A stretch of DNA of 21,561 nucleotides from Candidatus Heimdallarchaeota archaeon (GCA_023139025.1 JAGLOH010000003.1:1-21561), one strand, 5' to 3'. Counted from the first letter of the stretch, positions 13,987-21,554 are shown. The notes: a model not told the origin generated them from the sequence alone. Numbers and translations are program-made.

Positions 13987-15132
13987 TCATAAACATACGA
14001 TATCTTTTGGTGTGTTTGAAAGTCTTATTACTCCCTCTTTTATCACAATACAATCATCTTCTAGACGTACGCCAAATTCACCAGCAAAGTATAACCCTGG
14101 TTCTACAGTAATTACTGAATTCTCTAGTAAGTTTTGAGCTGGTCTCTCTGGATAGGACTTTCTAATGCCTACACCGATATCATGAGTCTCAATACCAATT
14201 GGATGTCCTGTAGAGTGAATGTATAACTTTTCATGGTCATAACCAAATTCTTCAAATTTGTCTCTTACAGCTTGTTCAACGATATCTGAAGGAATTCCTG
14301 CTTTGATTTTAGTATAAGCCGCTTCCTTTGCTTCATGAACAGCTTCATAAGCTCTAAGAACTTCCTCGTTCGGATTGCTACCTATCCAGTATGTATGCGT
14401 AATATCAGAATTGGACATATCATAAGCAACTCCATAATCAATTAGAAGAACTTGATTTTCTTTGATTTTACCAGTTCCTGCTTTATGATGAGGTATAGCA
14501 GCATTGGGCCCTGAAGCTATTATAGGTTCAAAGGCTACTCCTCCTCTTTTATTACACTCAAATTCAATTATTGCTGCTAATTCCTTTTCTATCATGCCAG
14601 GTTTAATTAATGGTTCAACAACATCTTCCATCAACTCTTCTGCAAGTTTAGCTGAAATTTTATGATTTTCAATTTCTTTCTTGGTTTTGACAGCTCTTAC
14701 ATCATAGATAATCTCATTAGCTGAAATATAATTCAGATTTTTATTCTGATTAGTTAGAGCTTTGAAAGCCCCACTAGTTAAAATATCGTAATTTAGTTTC
14801 GTAAACACTTCTTTCTCTTCAACAAAATTAAGTGCAATTGTTGAGTTATCTGAGATATCATTGAATAGTTTACTTACTAATTCTGTAAGTTCATTCCCTT
14901 GCTTGTAAGCTTTAATATCATAGGTTTTTTCATCCACAAGCATTTCTTCCATTCTTGATGTGATAACAGAGGGTTTTCCTGTTTTTGGAATAAGAGTTAA
15001 AGTAGCTGATGAAATCCATTTTTCATGTAAATATTTTTGATGAATATCATGAGAATGATGACAGAAAATTATCCATCCATCAACATTATGTTTATCTAAA
15101 ATCGCTTGAATTCTTTCTACTTTTTCATTCAA
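13987..15132 (-). CDS. M24 family metallopeptidase, Xaa-Pro dipeptidase/aminopeptidase-like
   Basis: 381-residue cytosolic pita-bread-fold peptidase that would cleave Xaa-Pro bonds. The five metal ligands are present: Asp232 (LLIDYG), Asp243 (NSDITHTYW), His310 (HSTGHPIG), Glu344 (TVEPGLYF) and Glu358 (VRLEDD). Supporting His215/His216 (IPHHKAG) are also there. Residues 1-145 form the creatinase-like N-terminal domain. The TTG at 15132 is the only sensible start, since an in-frame TAG lies two codons upstream. It overlaps the cofC stop by 8 bases, so the gene is the last of the F420 operon. Creatinase-fold relatives without peptidase activity exist, but all ligands here are intact. Confidence 0.9.
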   Translation of the reverse strand: MNEKVERIQAILDKHNVDGWIIFCHHSHDIHQKYLHEKWISSATLTLIPKTGKPSVITSRMEEMLVDEKTYDIKAYKQGNELTELVSKLFNDISDNSTIALNFVEEKEVFTKLNYDILTSGAFKALTNQNKNLNYISANEIIYDVRAVKTKKEIENHKISAKLAEELMEDVVEPLIKPGMIEKELAAIIEFECNKRGGVAFEPIIASGPNAAIPHHKAGTGKIKENQVLLIDYGVAYDMSNSDITHTYWIGSNPNEEVLRAYEAVHEAKEAAYTKIKAGIPSDIVEQAVRDKFEEFGYDHEKLYIHSTGHPIGIETHDIGVGIRKSYPERPAQNLLENSVITVEPGLYFAGEFGVRLEDDCIVIKEGVIRLSNTPKDIVCL

Positions 15133-15745
15133 AATCTACACATTCCTTAATTATTTGTTTTATATTTTCTGGAATAGAATTATTTTCCATTATTTCTAAC
15201 AAATCCTTAAATTTGTCTATATCTCTGTAAATGTCCTTACTTTCTAAAATCTCATAAGATATGGCTTCTTTTTCAAAGACATCTCTAAATCTTAAAGCTG
15301 AATTCTTTCCAAAGACCAATGGAAAAGAGTTATTCTTATTGAAAGTTAATATGCTTGTTCCATTATCAGGTGTTGGACCTAGCAATATTTTTTTCTCGAT
15401 TTTGTGTTTGTAAAGAATTTCCTTAATTTCTTTAGATTTAATCAAAGGTAAATCGGCCATAATTATTGTGATTATATCTTCTTTTATCTCTTTGAAAGCA
15501 TTAGTTAGTGATTCATTTAACTCATTTCCCTTATCTGACAGCAAAGTAAATTTTCCTGAAAAACTAAGATTATTTTTCTTTGTTAATATGTATAAGTTAA
15601 CATCTGTTTCGATCATAGATACTTCATTTATAAGATTCTGAGTCATATGATAGAGCAGTTTTCCAACAGAAGTTTCATTCAGATCAGACCTTAATCTGCT
15701 CTTATCACTCGCTGTTCCTCTATAAGGAATTATTATTGCTTCCAT
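15125..15745 (-). CDS. cofC: CofC, 2-phospho-L-lactate (or related) guanylyltransferase
   Basis: 206-residue nucleotidyltransferase that activates 2-phospholactate (or PEP or 3-phosphoglycerate in some lineages) with GTP for F420 synthesis. Typical motifs are the N-terminal IIPYRG...DKSRL (Lys15), MADLPLI near 96-102, the substrate loop PTPDNGTSIL at 124-133, and FGKNSALRF near 145-153. Sequence similarity is moderate but the neighbours settle it: CofD is two genes upstream on the same strand. The start ATG overlaps the end of the Dus-like gene by 26 bases, and the stop overlaps the M24 gene by 8, so the operon is very compact. No clear ribosome site precedes it, which fits translational coupling. 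Confidence 0.85.
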   Translation of the reverse strand: MEAIIIPYRGTASDKSRLRSDLNETSVGKLLYHMTQNLINEVSMIETDVNLYILTKKNNLSFSGKFTLLSDKGNELNESLTNAFKEIKEDIITIIMADLPLIKSKEIKEILYKHKIEKKILLGPTPDNGTSILTFNKNNSFPLVFGKNSALRFRDVFEKEAISYEILESKDIYRDIDKFKDLLEIMENNSIPENIKQIIKECVDFE

Positions 15746-16538
15746 GGTTTTTCTGTCCGGTATAATCTCTAATTAATCTTTGAATAAACTTTGGATCTCG
15801 AATCAATGGTCTAGCAACAGATACCGCTTTTGCTCCTGCTTCAAGCATTGTCTTAATGTCGCTTATAGTTTGAACAGAGTTATTTCCGATAATTGGTATA
15901 TCAGTTGAATTAACGAGGTTATGGATTATTTTAATATTTGCTCTATTGTGCCCTGGTAGCATAGCATCAGAATGAATGAAACTAATTGAAAATTCATCTA
16001 AAATTCTTACAAATTTTTGATACTCATTAACTAAATATCCTCGAATTTTTATTCCTAAAGGAAATGTAGGAAGTATTGCTCGTATATTATTAAGTAAGAG
16101 TTCCAAACTTTCTAGGTTAATAAGTAAACTTTGTCCCCCGTTGGTGTTGATAATTTCTTCTTGACGACAATGAGCATTTATTTCTATAAAATCAACAAAT
16201 TCAGTAAATTTCTTCAACCACATTTTAGTTAGATTATCAATTCTAGAAAATCTTATGTTAACATTTATGGATTGATGTTTGTAAAGTTTCACAAGATCTA
16301 GATTCTTTATGCACCACAGTCTAGCATCCTTCTGTTTTGTTGGAAGAACAAACTCCCTTCTCCCTCTTTCAATCATTTTAATTGTTGCTTTATGAGATTC
16401 ATAATCTATGGAAAATCCCCCCAAAGTTACCATACTAGCACCATATCTCAGAATTTCTTGGCAAAAATTTCTATTTGAAATACCAGCTAAGGCAGATTGA
16501 ACAATTGGTGGTCTAAATTTAAAACCAAAATCTATCAT
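15720..16538 (-). CDS. Dihydrouridine synthase/dihydroorotate dehydrogenase-like FMN TIM barrel
   Basis: 272-residue flavin TIM barrel. Features of the Dus family are the opening PPIVQSALAGISNRNF (10-25), INAHCRQ...GGQSLL (120-138) with Cys124 at the catalytic-Cys position, Lys165 (GIKIRGY), His189 (FIHSDAM), and the FMN phosphate loops IIGNNSV (216-222) and GAKAVSVARP (235-244). The usual NxGCP motif has become NAHCRQ, so classical tRNA dihydrouridine synthesis is not assured. It lies between cofD (4-base gap, GGAGAT ribosome site) and cofC (26-base overlap). That is strong genetic linkage to F420, hinting at a flavin- or F420-related reaction. That link is inference. Confidence 0.7.
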   Translation of the reverse strand: MIDFGFKFRPPIVQSALAGISNRNFCQEILRYGASMVTLGGFSIDYESHKATIKMIERGRREFVLPTKQKDARLWCIKNLDLVKLYKHQSINVNIRFSRIDNLTKMWLKKFTEFVDFIEINAHCRQEEIINTNGGQSLLINLESLELLLNNIRAILPTFPLGIKIRGYLVNEYQKFVRILDEFSISFIHSDAMLPGHNRANIKIIHNLVNSTDIPIIGNNSVQTISDIKTMLEAGAKAVSVARPLIRDPKFIQRLIRDYTGQKNHGSNNNSL

Positions 16539-16542
16539 CGGA

Positions 16543-17469
16543 TTATCTCCTATTTAGAATGAAAGAGGAAAGCTTCTTGGGGATAGTTTCATCACTAAAG
16601 AGAATGTTTTGTGTAAGAACTTCTAAACCTGTTTCTTTTTCAATTTCCTCAATATAATTCTTGTCTGTTTCATGAATTATTATAGTGCTACATATGTCCT
16701 TATACAGCTTTGCCACACCTACAGGAGATATCTCAAAACCTTTAGTTTTCATCAACTTACCTGTCGGTCCACTAACAGGTGCTTCACCAATAATTGGACT
16801 TATAGATATACATCTGCTTTTGTTTTCTTCAAGCTTTTTTCTAATGGGTTTAATGTCAATAATAGGGCCAATACTGGTGATTGGGTTACTAGGACCAATT
16901 ATTATTAATTCTGAAACATCCAATTCATTTAGAGCCAAGTTTGGAACTATTGCTTTTTCAAGATCTTTAACATAAATATCCTTAATTTCGATTTCTCCTT
17001 TGTTTTTCACCCAAAATTCTTGGAAGTGAATATTTCTATCATCCTCAGTAATAATACGCGTTTCAATATGAGTTTCTGAACTTGGAAAAATCTTTGCTCC
17101 AATGCCTAGTTTCTCTCTCAAATTATTGATTATTACAGATTGATTTACTCCTTTTTGCATTTCATTTGTCCGAAAAACTTGCATCCCTAGGTCTTTGTCT
17201 CCTAACTGGAACCAAGTGTTTACCCCATACCTGTTTAGGAAGTCTAGAGTATTGTAAGTTTCATTTAGTACACCCCAGTATTTTTCTGTATCTAATAGAT
17301 TACTAAAGAGATAAAGAATTGTATCAATATCTGGAGAAACATAGTAACCATACACCCAGAAATTGTCTGCAGAATTGGCAATTATAGATATCTGTTCTTC
17401 TGGAATATTACTTCTAAAACCTTGAATTAGCTTTGGGGTTCCTGTTCCTCCAGATAGGAAAGTTATCAT
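16543..17469 (-). CDS. cofD: CofD, 2-phospho-L-lactate transferase (F420 biosynthesis)
   Basis: 308 residues. It transfers the phospholactyl (or phosphoenolpyruvyl) group from the GDP-activated donor to Fo, giving F420-0. Signature motifs are FLSGGTGTPKLI (4-15), NSADNFWVYGYYVSPDIDT (32-50), WFQLGDKDLG (86-95), IIGPSNPITSIGP (190-202) and SPIIGEAPVSGPTGKLM (224-240). The family's DD in the second motif is DN here, a change near the donor/metal site worth noting. A GAGGGT ribosome site precedes the ATG. It leads cofD, Dus-like gene, cofC, M24 peptidase, with overlaps or gaps of at most 4 bases. It follows the Rpo5 gene by 33 bases. CofG, CofH and CofE are not in the window. Confidence 0.95.
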   Translation of the reverse strand: MITFLSGGTGTPKLIQGFRSNIPEEQISIIANSADNFWVYGYYVSPDIDTILYLFSNLLDTEKYWGVLNETYNTLDFLNRYGVNTWFQLGDKDLGMQVFRTNEMQKGVNQSVIINNLREKLGIGAKIFPSSETHIETRIITEDDRNIHFQEFWVKNKGEIEIKDIYVKDLEKAIVPNLALNELDVSELIIIGPSNPITSIGPIIDIKPIRKKLEENKSRCISISPIIGEAPVSGPTGKLMKTKGFEISPVGVAKLYKDICSTIIIHETDKNYIEEIEKETGLEVLTQNILFSDETIPKKLSSFILNRR

Positions 17470-17502
17470 TTTGAACCCTCATGATTTTGAAATTTAAAGA
17501 AA

Positions 17503-18414
17503 TTATTTAGCTGATTTTTTTGAGGTTTTTGCTTTAGATTTTGTAGCTTTTTTACTTGGTGTTTTCTTTGGTTTTGCGGCTGTCTTACTTGGTGTTTTCT
17601 TTGGTTTTGCGGCTGTCTTACTTGGTGCTGTTTTTGGTTTTGCGGTTGTCTTACTTGGTGCTGCTTTTGGTTTTGCGGTTGTCTTACTTGGTGCTGCTTT
17701 TGGTTTTGCGGTTGTCTTACTTGGTGCTGCTATAGTTTTATCTTCAACTGGTTTTTCAGGTGTTTCTTTAGGCTTTTTTGGAGGGGTTTTTCTTGTTGTT
17801 TTCTTTTTAATAGTTCCTGTTTCTACTAAACGAAGTCTCGATGTTGACTTTATAACGACTCTATAATAAGATCCATTTTCTCCCATATCTGGATTTCGAA
17901 CGATTTTGATAACATCACCAGGTTTTGCTTGAATAGCTTTCACAGCTGCATCACTTTCTAGGATTTTAGGTATTTGATGTTTTTCAATTTGGTATCTCTC
18001 TAAGAAGTACTTTATTTCCGGTGATTTAAGCATAACATGTTGACGAACCATTGCATGATCAAAGATGTTAAACAGTGGATTGTTACTACTTATAATTTCA
18101 ATACCCAGTTTAATTGACTCTTTCTTTGCATAATGAGTTAAAGGTGATTCTGCAATAAGGAGGGCTTCACCAAGCTTTTCTTCCTCTTGTAGTTTTCCTA
18201 AAAGTCTAATTAATTTTACTCCAATTTGAGGATTTTTTGGAAATCGTGCAATTGCTGTTATCTTTTCTTTTTTTTCAGAAATTTTATCAGCATAAATGTC
18301 TAGGAAATCGTCATCTTCTTTGGTATTTTTAATTTGAAATCCTCTAAATTCAAGAATTTCTTTAACACCATCCATTATCCTCTTTTCCTTAGCCTTTTGT
18401 TCTTTAGAAGACAA
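17503..18414 (-). CDS. rpo5: RNA polymerase subunit Rpo5/Rpb5 with N-terminal jaw-like domain and H1-like tail
   Basis: 303 residues in three parts. Residues about 118-190 are the archaeal RpoH/Rpb5 assembly domain, with HAMVRQHVML, the helix around Tyr141, QIPKI, and VKAIQAKPGDVIKIVR followed by YYRVVI. Residues about 10-115 resemble the eukaryotic Rpb5 jaw domain: RFPKNPQIGVKLIRLLGKLQ then EEEKLGEALLIAES aligns by eye with [20 protein letters not shown] then EENITRALIVVQQ of human POLR2E. Ordinary archaeal Rpo5 is about 80 residues and lacks this. Residues about 200-303 are a Lys/Ala/Pro/Ser/Thr tail of 11-residue repeats, like linker histone tails. The DPV of the core is DAA here, so a diverged paralogue is possible. 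The gene is not next to rpoB. The TTG start is supported by GAGGTAA. Confidence 0.82.
   Translation of the reverse strand: MSSKEQKAKEKRIMDGVKEILEFRGFQIKNTKEDDDFLDIYADKISEKKEKITAIARFPKNPQIGVKLIRLLGKLQEEEKLGEALLIAESPLTHYAKKESIKLGIEIISSNNPLFNIFDHAMVRQHVMLKSPEIKYFLERYQIEKHQIPKILESDAAVKAIQAKPGDVIKIVRNPDMGENGSYYRVVIKSTSRLRLVETGTIKKKTTRKTPPKKPKETPEKPVEDKTIAAPSKTTAKPKAAPSKTTAKPKAAPSKTTAKPKTAPSKTAAKPKKTPSKTAAKPKKTPSKKATKSKAKTSKKSAK
17554..17751. repeat. 33-bp in-frame tandem repeat in the Rpo5 C-terminal tail
   Basis: The block ACTTGGT recurs at exactly 33-base spacing at 17554, 17587, 17620, 17653, 17686 and 17719. The three copies nearest the protein core are almost identical and the distal ones have diverged. 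Each unit encodes 11 residues of the form APSKTTAKPKA on the minus strand. Length is likely variable between strains through slippage. Confidence 0.85.
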
Positions 18415-18421
18415 ATAAGTT

Positions 18422-18426
18422 ACCTC
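18422..18426 (-). promoter_or_regulatory. Ribosome binding site GAGGT deciding the Rpo5 TTG start
   Basis: The minus strand reads GAGGTAACTTAT before TTG at 18414 (7-nt spacer). Without it the next start, ATG at 18375, would remove 13 residues of the jaw-like domain. Confidence 0.5.
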
Positions 18427-18484
18427 TGCCCCATTAATAATCAGTTAATTTAAAATCTTTTGACAAGTGAGAGGTTTTTAAAAG

Positions 18485-18841
18485 TTATTTTTCTTCCTCT
18501 TCTGTTTGAAATTTGATATAGTAAGAACCATCTTTATTCCTGCTTACTATTGGTTTATTATCACTACTATCTGAAAGCAATTTTTCAATATCTACTTCAA
18601 AAACTCCATCACTTGTAAGTCTGATCTCTTCAACACCCTCTTTTATATCTGTTTGGTGGATCTCTTTTTCTACAATAAGTTCAAGTTCTTCTTCCTTTTT
18701 CTGATCTGAAGACTTTTCTCTATAAGTTTTGAATTTGAAGGATCCACAGAAAGGGCATCCATTAAGCAGGATTTGACTATTCAACTCAAGTTTCTTATCA
18801 CACAGTGCGCACAGTGTTATTTTATTAGATGGTTTTGACAT
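18485..18841 (-). CDS. Small archaeal Zn-ribbon protein (DUF2072/COG3364-like)
   Basis: 118 residues. An N-terminal zinc ribbon has CALC at 11-14 and CPFC at 29-32. A charged, acidic linker follows, then the C-terminal pattern SDGVFEVDIEKLLSD ... VSRNKDGSYYIKF. This matches my recollection of the archaeal COG3364/DUF2072 family (OapC in some resources), normally encoded with an Era-like GTPase and DUF2073. Both of those are in this window at 11.7-12.7 kb. A TTG at 18877 extends the frame by 12 residues over the preceding gene, but the ATG at 18841, with GTGAT just upstream, starts immediately before the ribbon as in relatives. Function is not established. Confidence 0.75.
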   Translation of the reverse strand: MSKPSNKITLCALCDKKLELNSQILLNGCPFCGSFKFKTYREKSSDQKKEEELELIVEKEIHQTDIKEGVEEIRLTSDGVFEVDIEKLLSDSSDNKPIVSRNKDGSYYIKFQTEEEEK

Positions 18842-18869
18842 ATAATCACTTGACTCCAGATTGGTTTTT

Positions 18870-19730
18870 CTATTCAATTTTTATACTTGAATTATATAAG
18901 AAAGGACCTTTATGATTACATTTTGGACATCCTTTGTTTTCTAGTTCATCAATGGAATTGAATTCACCCTCAGATCCTACATTGAAGCTTTCTCCACATA
19001 TTGTTTTGCACTTATATAGTTGTAAATGACTATTGCTTTCTCTATAATACATTGGCCCATAGTAATGATTTGCTATGGTTTCTTTAGAATTTTGCTTTAC
19101 TTTAATTATGTATAAGTCTGAGACTGTTTTGTTCAGAGGAGTTTTGTACTCATAGCTGTTGAAATCAGTTTTCTTTTCTTCTATTTCCAAATTCATTGTT
19201 TTAATTAGTTCTTCCAGAATGTCTTCTTTTTCACTTTCAATATCAAAAGATAGAAAGATTTTTGATGATGATTCCTTGTTGGCACATTGCACAGCTCTTG
19301 TTAAACCAACCTCTAATCCCTCCTTTGTCATAGGAGGTTCAACAAAAATATAGTCAAATTGATTTTTTAGAATAAGTATCATTCGAACCCGGATATCATG
19401 ATTTACATATCGTATGGTTCTAATCTTTTGTTTAACTTTCATATTAAAAACAATTTCAGGAATTCTTTTGTCTATATCTAGGACTGCTAAATCCTTTGGT
19501 TTTGAAAGAATACCTAATGGTAAAGAAGAAAGATCCATATCCCCTAGAAAAATAATTCTCTTTCCATTATAATCATCAGGATGTTCTAAGAGGACTCTTT
19601 CAATACTAGATGTCTTTGAAACATAATATTGATCATAATCACTATTTGGAATTCCACGTAGCTCTTGTAGTTCAAAATAAGCTTTGTCAATTCTTTCAAA
19701 AAGTTCTTCCTCAGTAGGAATTGTTTTCAT
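18870..19730 (-). CDS. BpsA-like (DUF43) aminopropyltransferase-fold protein with C-terminal Zn ribbon
   Basis: 286 residues with a Rossmann methyltransferase/aminopropyltransferase fold like BpsA, the archaeal and bacterial branched-chain polyamine synthase: FLGDMDLSSLPLG at 61-73, VLDIDKRIPEIV at 83-94, YVNHDIR at 108-114 and FDYIFVEPPMTKEGLEVGLTRA at 125-146. BpsA relatives have DPPYT at the last site, and here it is EPPMT, so catalysis is doubtful or altered. The N-terminal winged helix of full-size BpsA is missing or reduced to about 50 residues. The C-terminus carries a zinc-ribbon-like set, Cys241, Cys245, Cys268 and Cys271. The ATG at 19730 is preferred over the TTG one codon earlier. 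A TATA-like ttttttaaatta about 25-30 nt upstream suggests a leaderless mRNA. Polyamine substrate is unproven. Confidence 0.6.
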   Translation of the reverse strand: MKTIPTEEELFERIDKAYFELQELRGIPNSDYDQYYVSKTSSIERVLLEHPDDYNGKRIIFLGDMDLSSLPLGILSKPKDLAVLDIDKRIPEIVFNMKVKQKIRTIRYVNHDIRVRMILILKNQFDYIFVEPPMTKEGLEVGLTRAVQCANKESSSKIFLSFDIESEKEDILEELIKTMNLEIEEKKTDFNSYEYKTPLNKTVSDLYIIKVKQNSKETIANHYYGPMYYRESNSHLQLYKCKTICGESFNVGSEGEFNSIDELENKGCPKCNHKGPFLYNSSIKIE

Positions 19731-19775
19731 CAAGAAGGGCTAATTTTACTAATTTAAAAAAGATTCGTTGCCATC

Positions 19776-21554
19776 TTAGGAAAGAAAAGTAAGTTGTTTG
19801 AGAACGTTGAATAACTCATCAATAGGCAGTTTTTGTAATTTTTCATTATCTCTTGTTTTTCTTTCTAGCTCTTTTAGTAAAATACTATATTCATAAGCTG
19901 ATTTAGCTAGTTTTGCAAAGGTTGAATCAAATTGTGCAACAGATTGTAAATGATCACTTGCATCTTTTGCTGCCTTTGCTCCATCGTTAAAGTGAGAGGC
20001 AGCTTTGTAATTTTCCTTATTAGTATCTGCACCAATTCCAAAGATTGCTTTCTTTGTTGCTTCTAAGAAATCGGTTAAAGCAAGAGATAATATCTTCTTA
20101 ATTTCAATTGCATTCCAGTTGATATTTGAATCCTCTAAATCAAACATTTTTTTATGATTCAATAGTTCTGAACAGTTTTCAGCAATTCGTTTGTTTATTA
20201 TATCAAATAGAGCAAAATGATTGAAGTTGTGATTTATAATTGTAAAATAATTTTCCTTTATAGAATCTTCTGCTGATAGTGAGTATCTATATCCCTTAGC
20301 AATTTTATCTATTACAGTATTTAAAAACAGATACTGTCTGGATAGTTCAAATAAACGTAATTCTACGTCCTGCCCTAGAATGAATGTTTGACTATACCTG
20401 TGTTCTACCCATTCCTTATTTATATTTGATTCACTGCTCAATTGAGATATTTCTAGTGCTTTTGTTGAATAATAATGAGCTTTAGCATGATATATAATAT
20501 CTAAAACTTCATTTTTTTCTTTTTCAACGAGATTCTGTTCTAAATACACAGAGTTAGCCAAATACTCAAGACATTCAATATCTTTTACAATGTAAACTTT
20601 CTTTTCTGTTTTAGGAAGGAAATAAGCCGATATCTTTATTGTTTCTATATTTTCTAGTAAAGGTTGTATATCTTCAGATTTTATTTTTGTATCTGCTTTT
20701 TCTATTTCTATCAATTGAGTAGAGATATCGTTGATTGTGTATTCTAATCTCTCAATAAAACGAACTAAGTTTTGTTCTGCTCTTACCATTGCATCTTTGA
20801 AGGGTATATTTTCAAGTAAAGCAATTTTTAACTCTTGAACAAAGTTTAGGTAAACAAATGGGAGACTACTTACATAATTGATATTTACCTTTAAACCTGG
20901 TTTATTTACTATTTCTTCTATTTGTTCTACGATGCTCTGGATTTCTTCTTTCTTCTCATCAGCAATTATATTGTACAGCATTGAAGTTTTAGCAGCAAGC
21001 TCTGCAATTCCATGAAAGAAACCATGAATTATTTCTTCTTTTTTGATAGTTTCTTTCAATTTCACAGTTCTTTCGTTCGTTTCCACATTGGAATCTAAGG
21101 TTTTCAAAGCCTCTTCCTCTAGTCCTAGAACGAGATTCAGATATTCAACACTTGCAATGAAACTATCACTTTTAGCTGCTTCGAAACTCAATCTGAGATA
21201 ATGGTCAATAAGCTCTTTATTTCTTTGAGCTTGATTTAAAGAGATATGACTTATTTCAATTTGATTTCCTTTTAATTCTGGATCTTCAGGTATTTGTTTA
21301 TAATAATCTAGTGCTACCTCAAGATGACTTAGGCTTCTTTCAAAAGCAAAATGTGTAGCTATTGAATCTTTCCACCACCAATCTTCTCCCACTCTTTTTA
21401 GAAATTGTGCAGTGAAGGTAACATCAAATTCTGCCATTATTAGTTCATAAGCACCCTTTTCCTCGATCAATTTTTCCTTGCTATATCCATTTGGTGATTC
21501 TTCTAAAAGTCGTATAATTTGTTTTTTTTGGTTAAGTAATAGAAAGGTCAACAT
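19776..21554 (-). CDS. Large helical protein of unknown function
   Basis: 592 residues from the ATG at 21554, only 7 bases from the window edge. No stop is visible upstream, so the true start could lie outside. I recognise no family. The N-terminal 60 residues (QKKQIIRLLEESPNGYSKEKL onward, then DWWWKD) have the rhythm of a small winged-helix or HTH domain. The rest is almost entirely helical and charged, with TPR-like or coiled-coil character (for example about 85-180 and 240-320) and no signal peptide or membrane segment. A scaffold or adaptor role is conceivable. Cysteines are nearly absent, and no enzyme motif is evident. The 42-base gap to the next gene carries that gene's own promoter-like sequence. 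Confidence 0.7.
   Translation of the reverse strand: MLTFLLLNQKKQIIRLLEESPNGYSKEKLIEEKGAYELIMAEFDVTFTAQFLKRVGEDWWWKDSIATHFAFERSLSHLEVALDYYKQIPEDPELKGNQIEISHISLNQAQRNKELIDHYLRLSFEAAKSDSFIASVEYLNLVLGLEEEALKTLDSNVETNERTVKLKETIKKEEIIHGFFHGIAELAAKTSMLYNIIADEKKEEIQSIVEQIEEIVNKPGLKVNINYVSSLPFVYLNFVQELKIALLENIPFKDAMVRAEQNLVRFIERLEYTINDISTQLIEIEKADTKIKSEDIQPLLENIETIKISAYFLPKTEKKVYIVKDIECLEYLANSVYLEQNLVEKEKNEVLDIIYHAKAHYYSTKALEISQLSSESNINKEWVEHRYSQTFILGQDVELRLFELSRQYLFLNTVIDKIAKGYRYSLSAEDSIKENYFTIINHNFNHFALFDIINKRIAENCSELLNHKKMFDLEDSNINWNAIEIKKILSLALTDFLEATKKAIFGIGADTNKENYKAASHFNDGAKAAKDASDHLQSVAQFDSTFAKLAKSAYEYSILLKELERKTRDNEKLQKLPIDELFNVLKQLTFLS

Noticed and set aside
17554..17751. Regular 33-bp repeats suggesting a CRISPR array
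   Set aside because: The repeats are contiguous without spacers, keep the codon phase and encode the tail of Rpo5.
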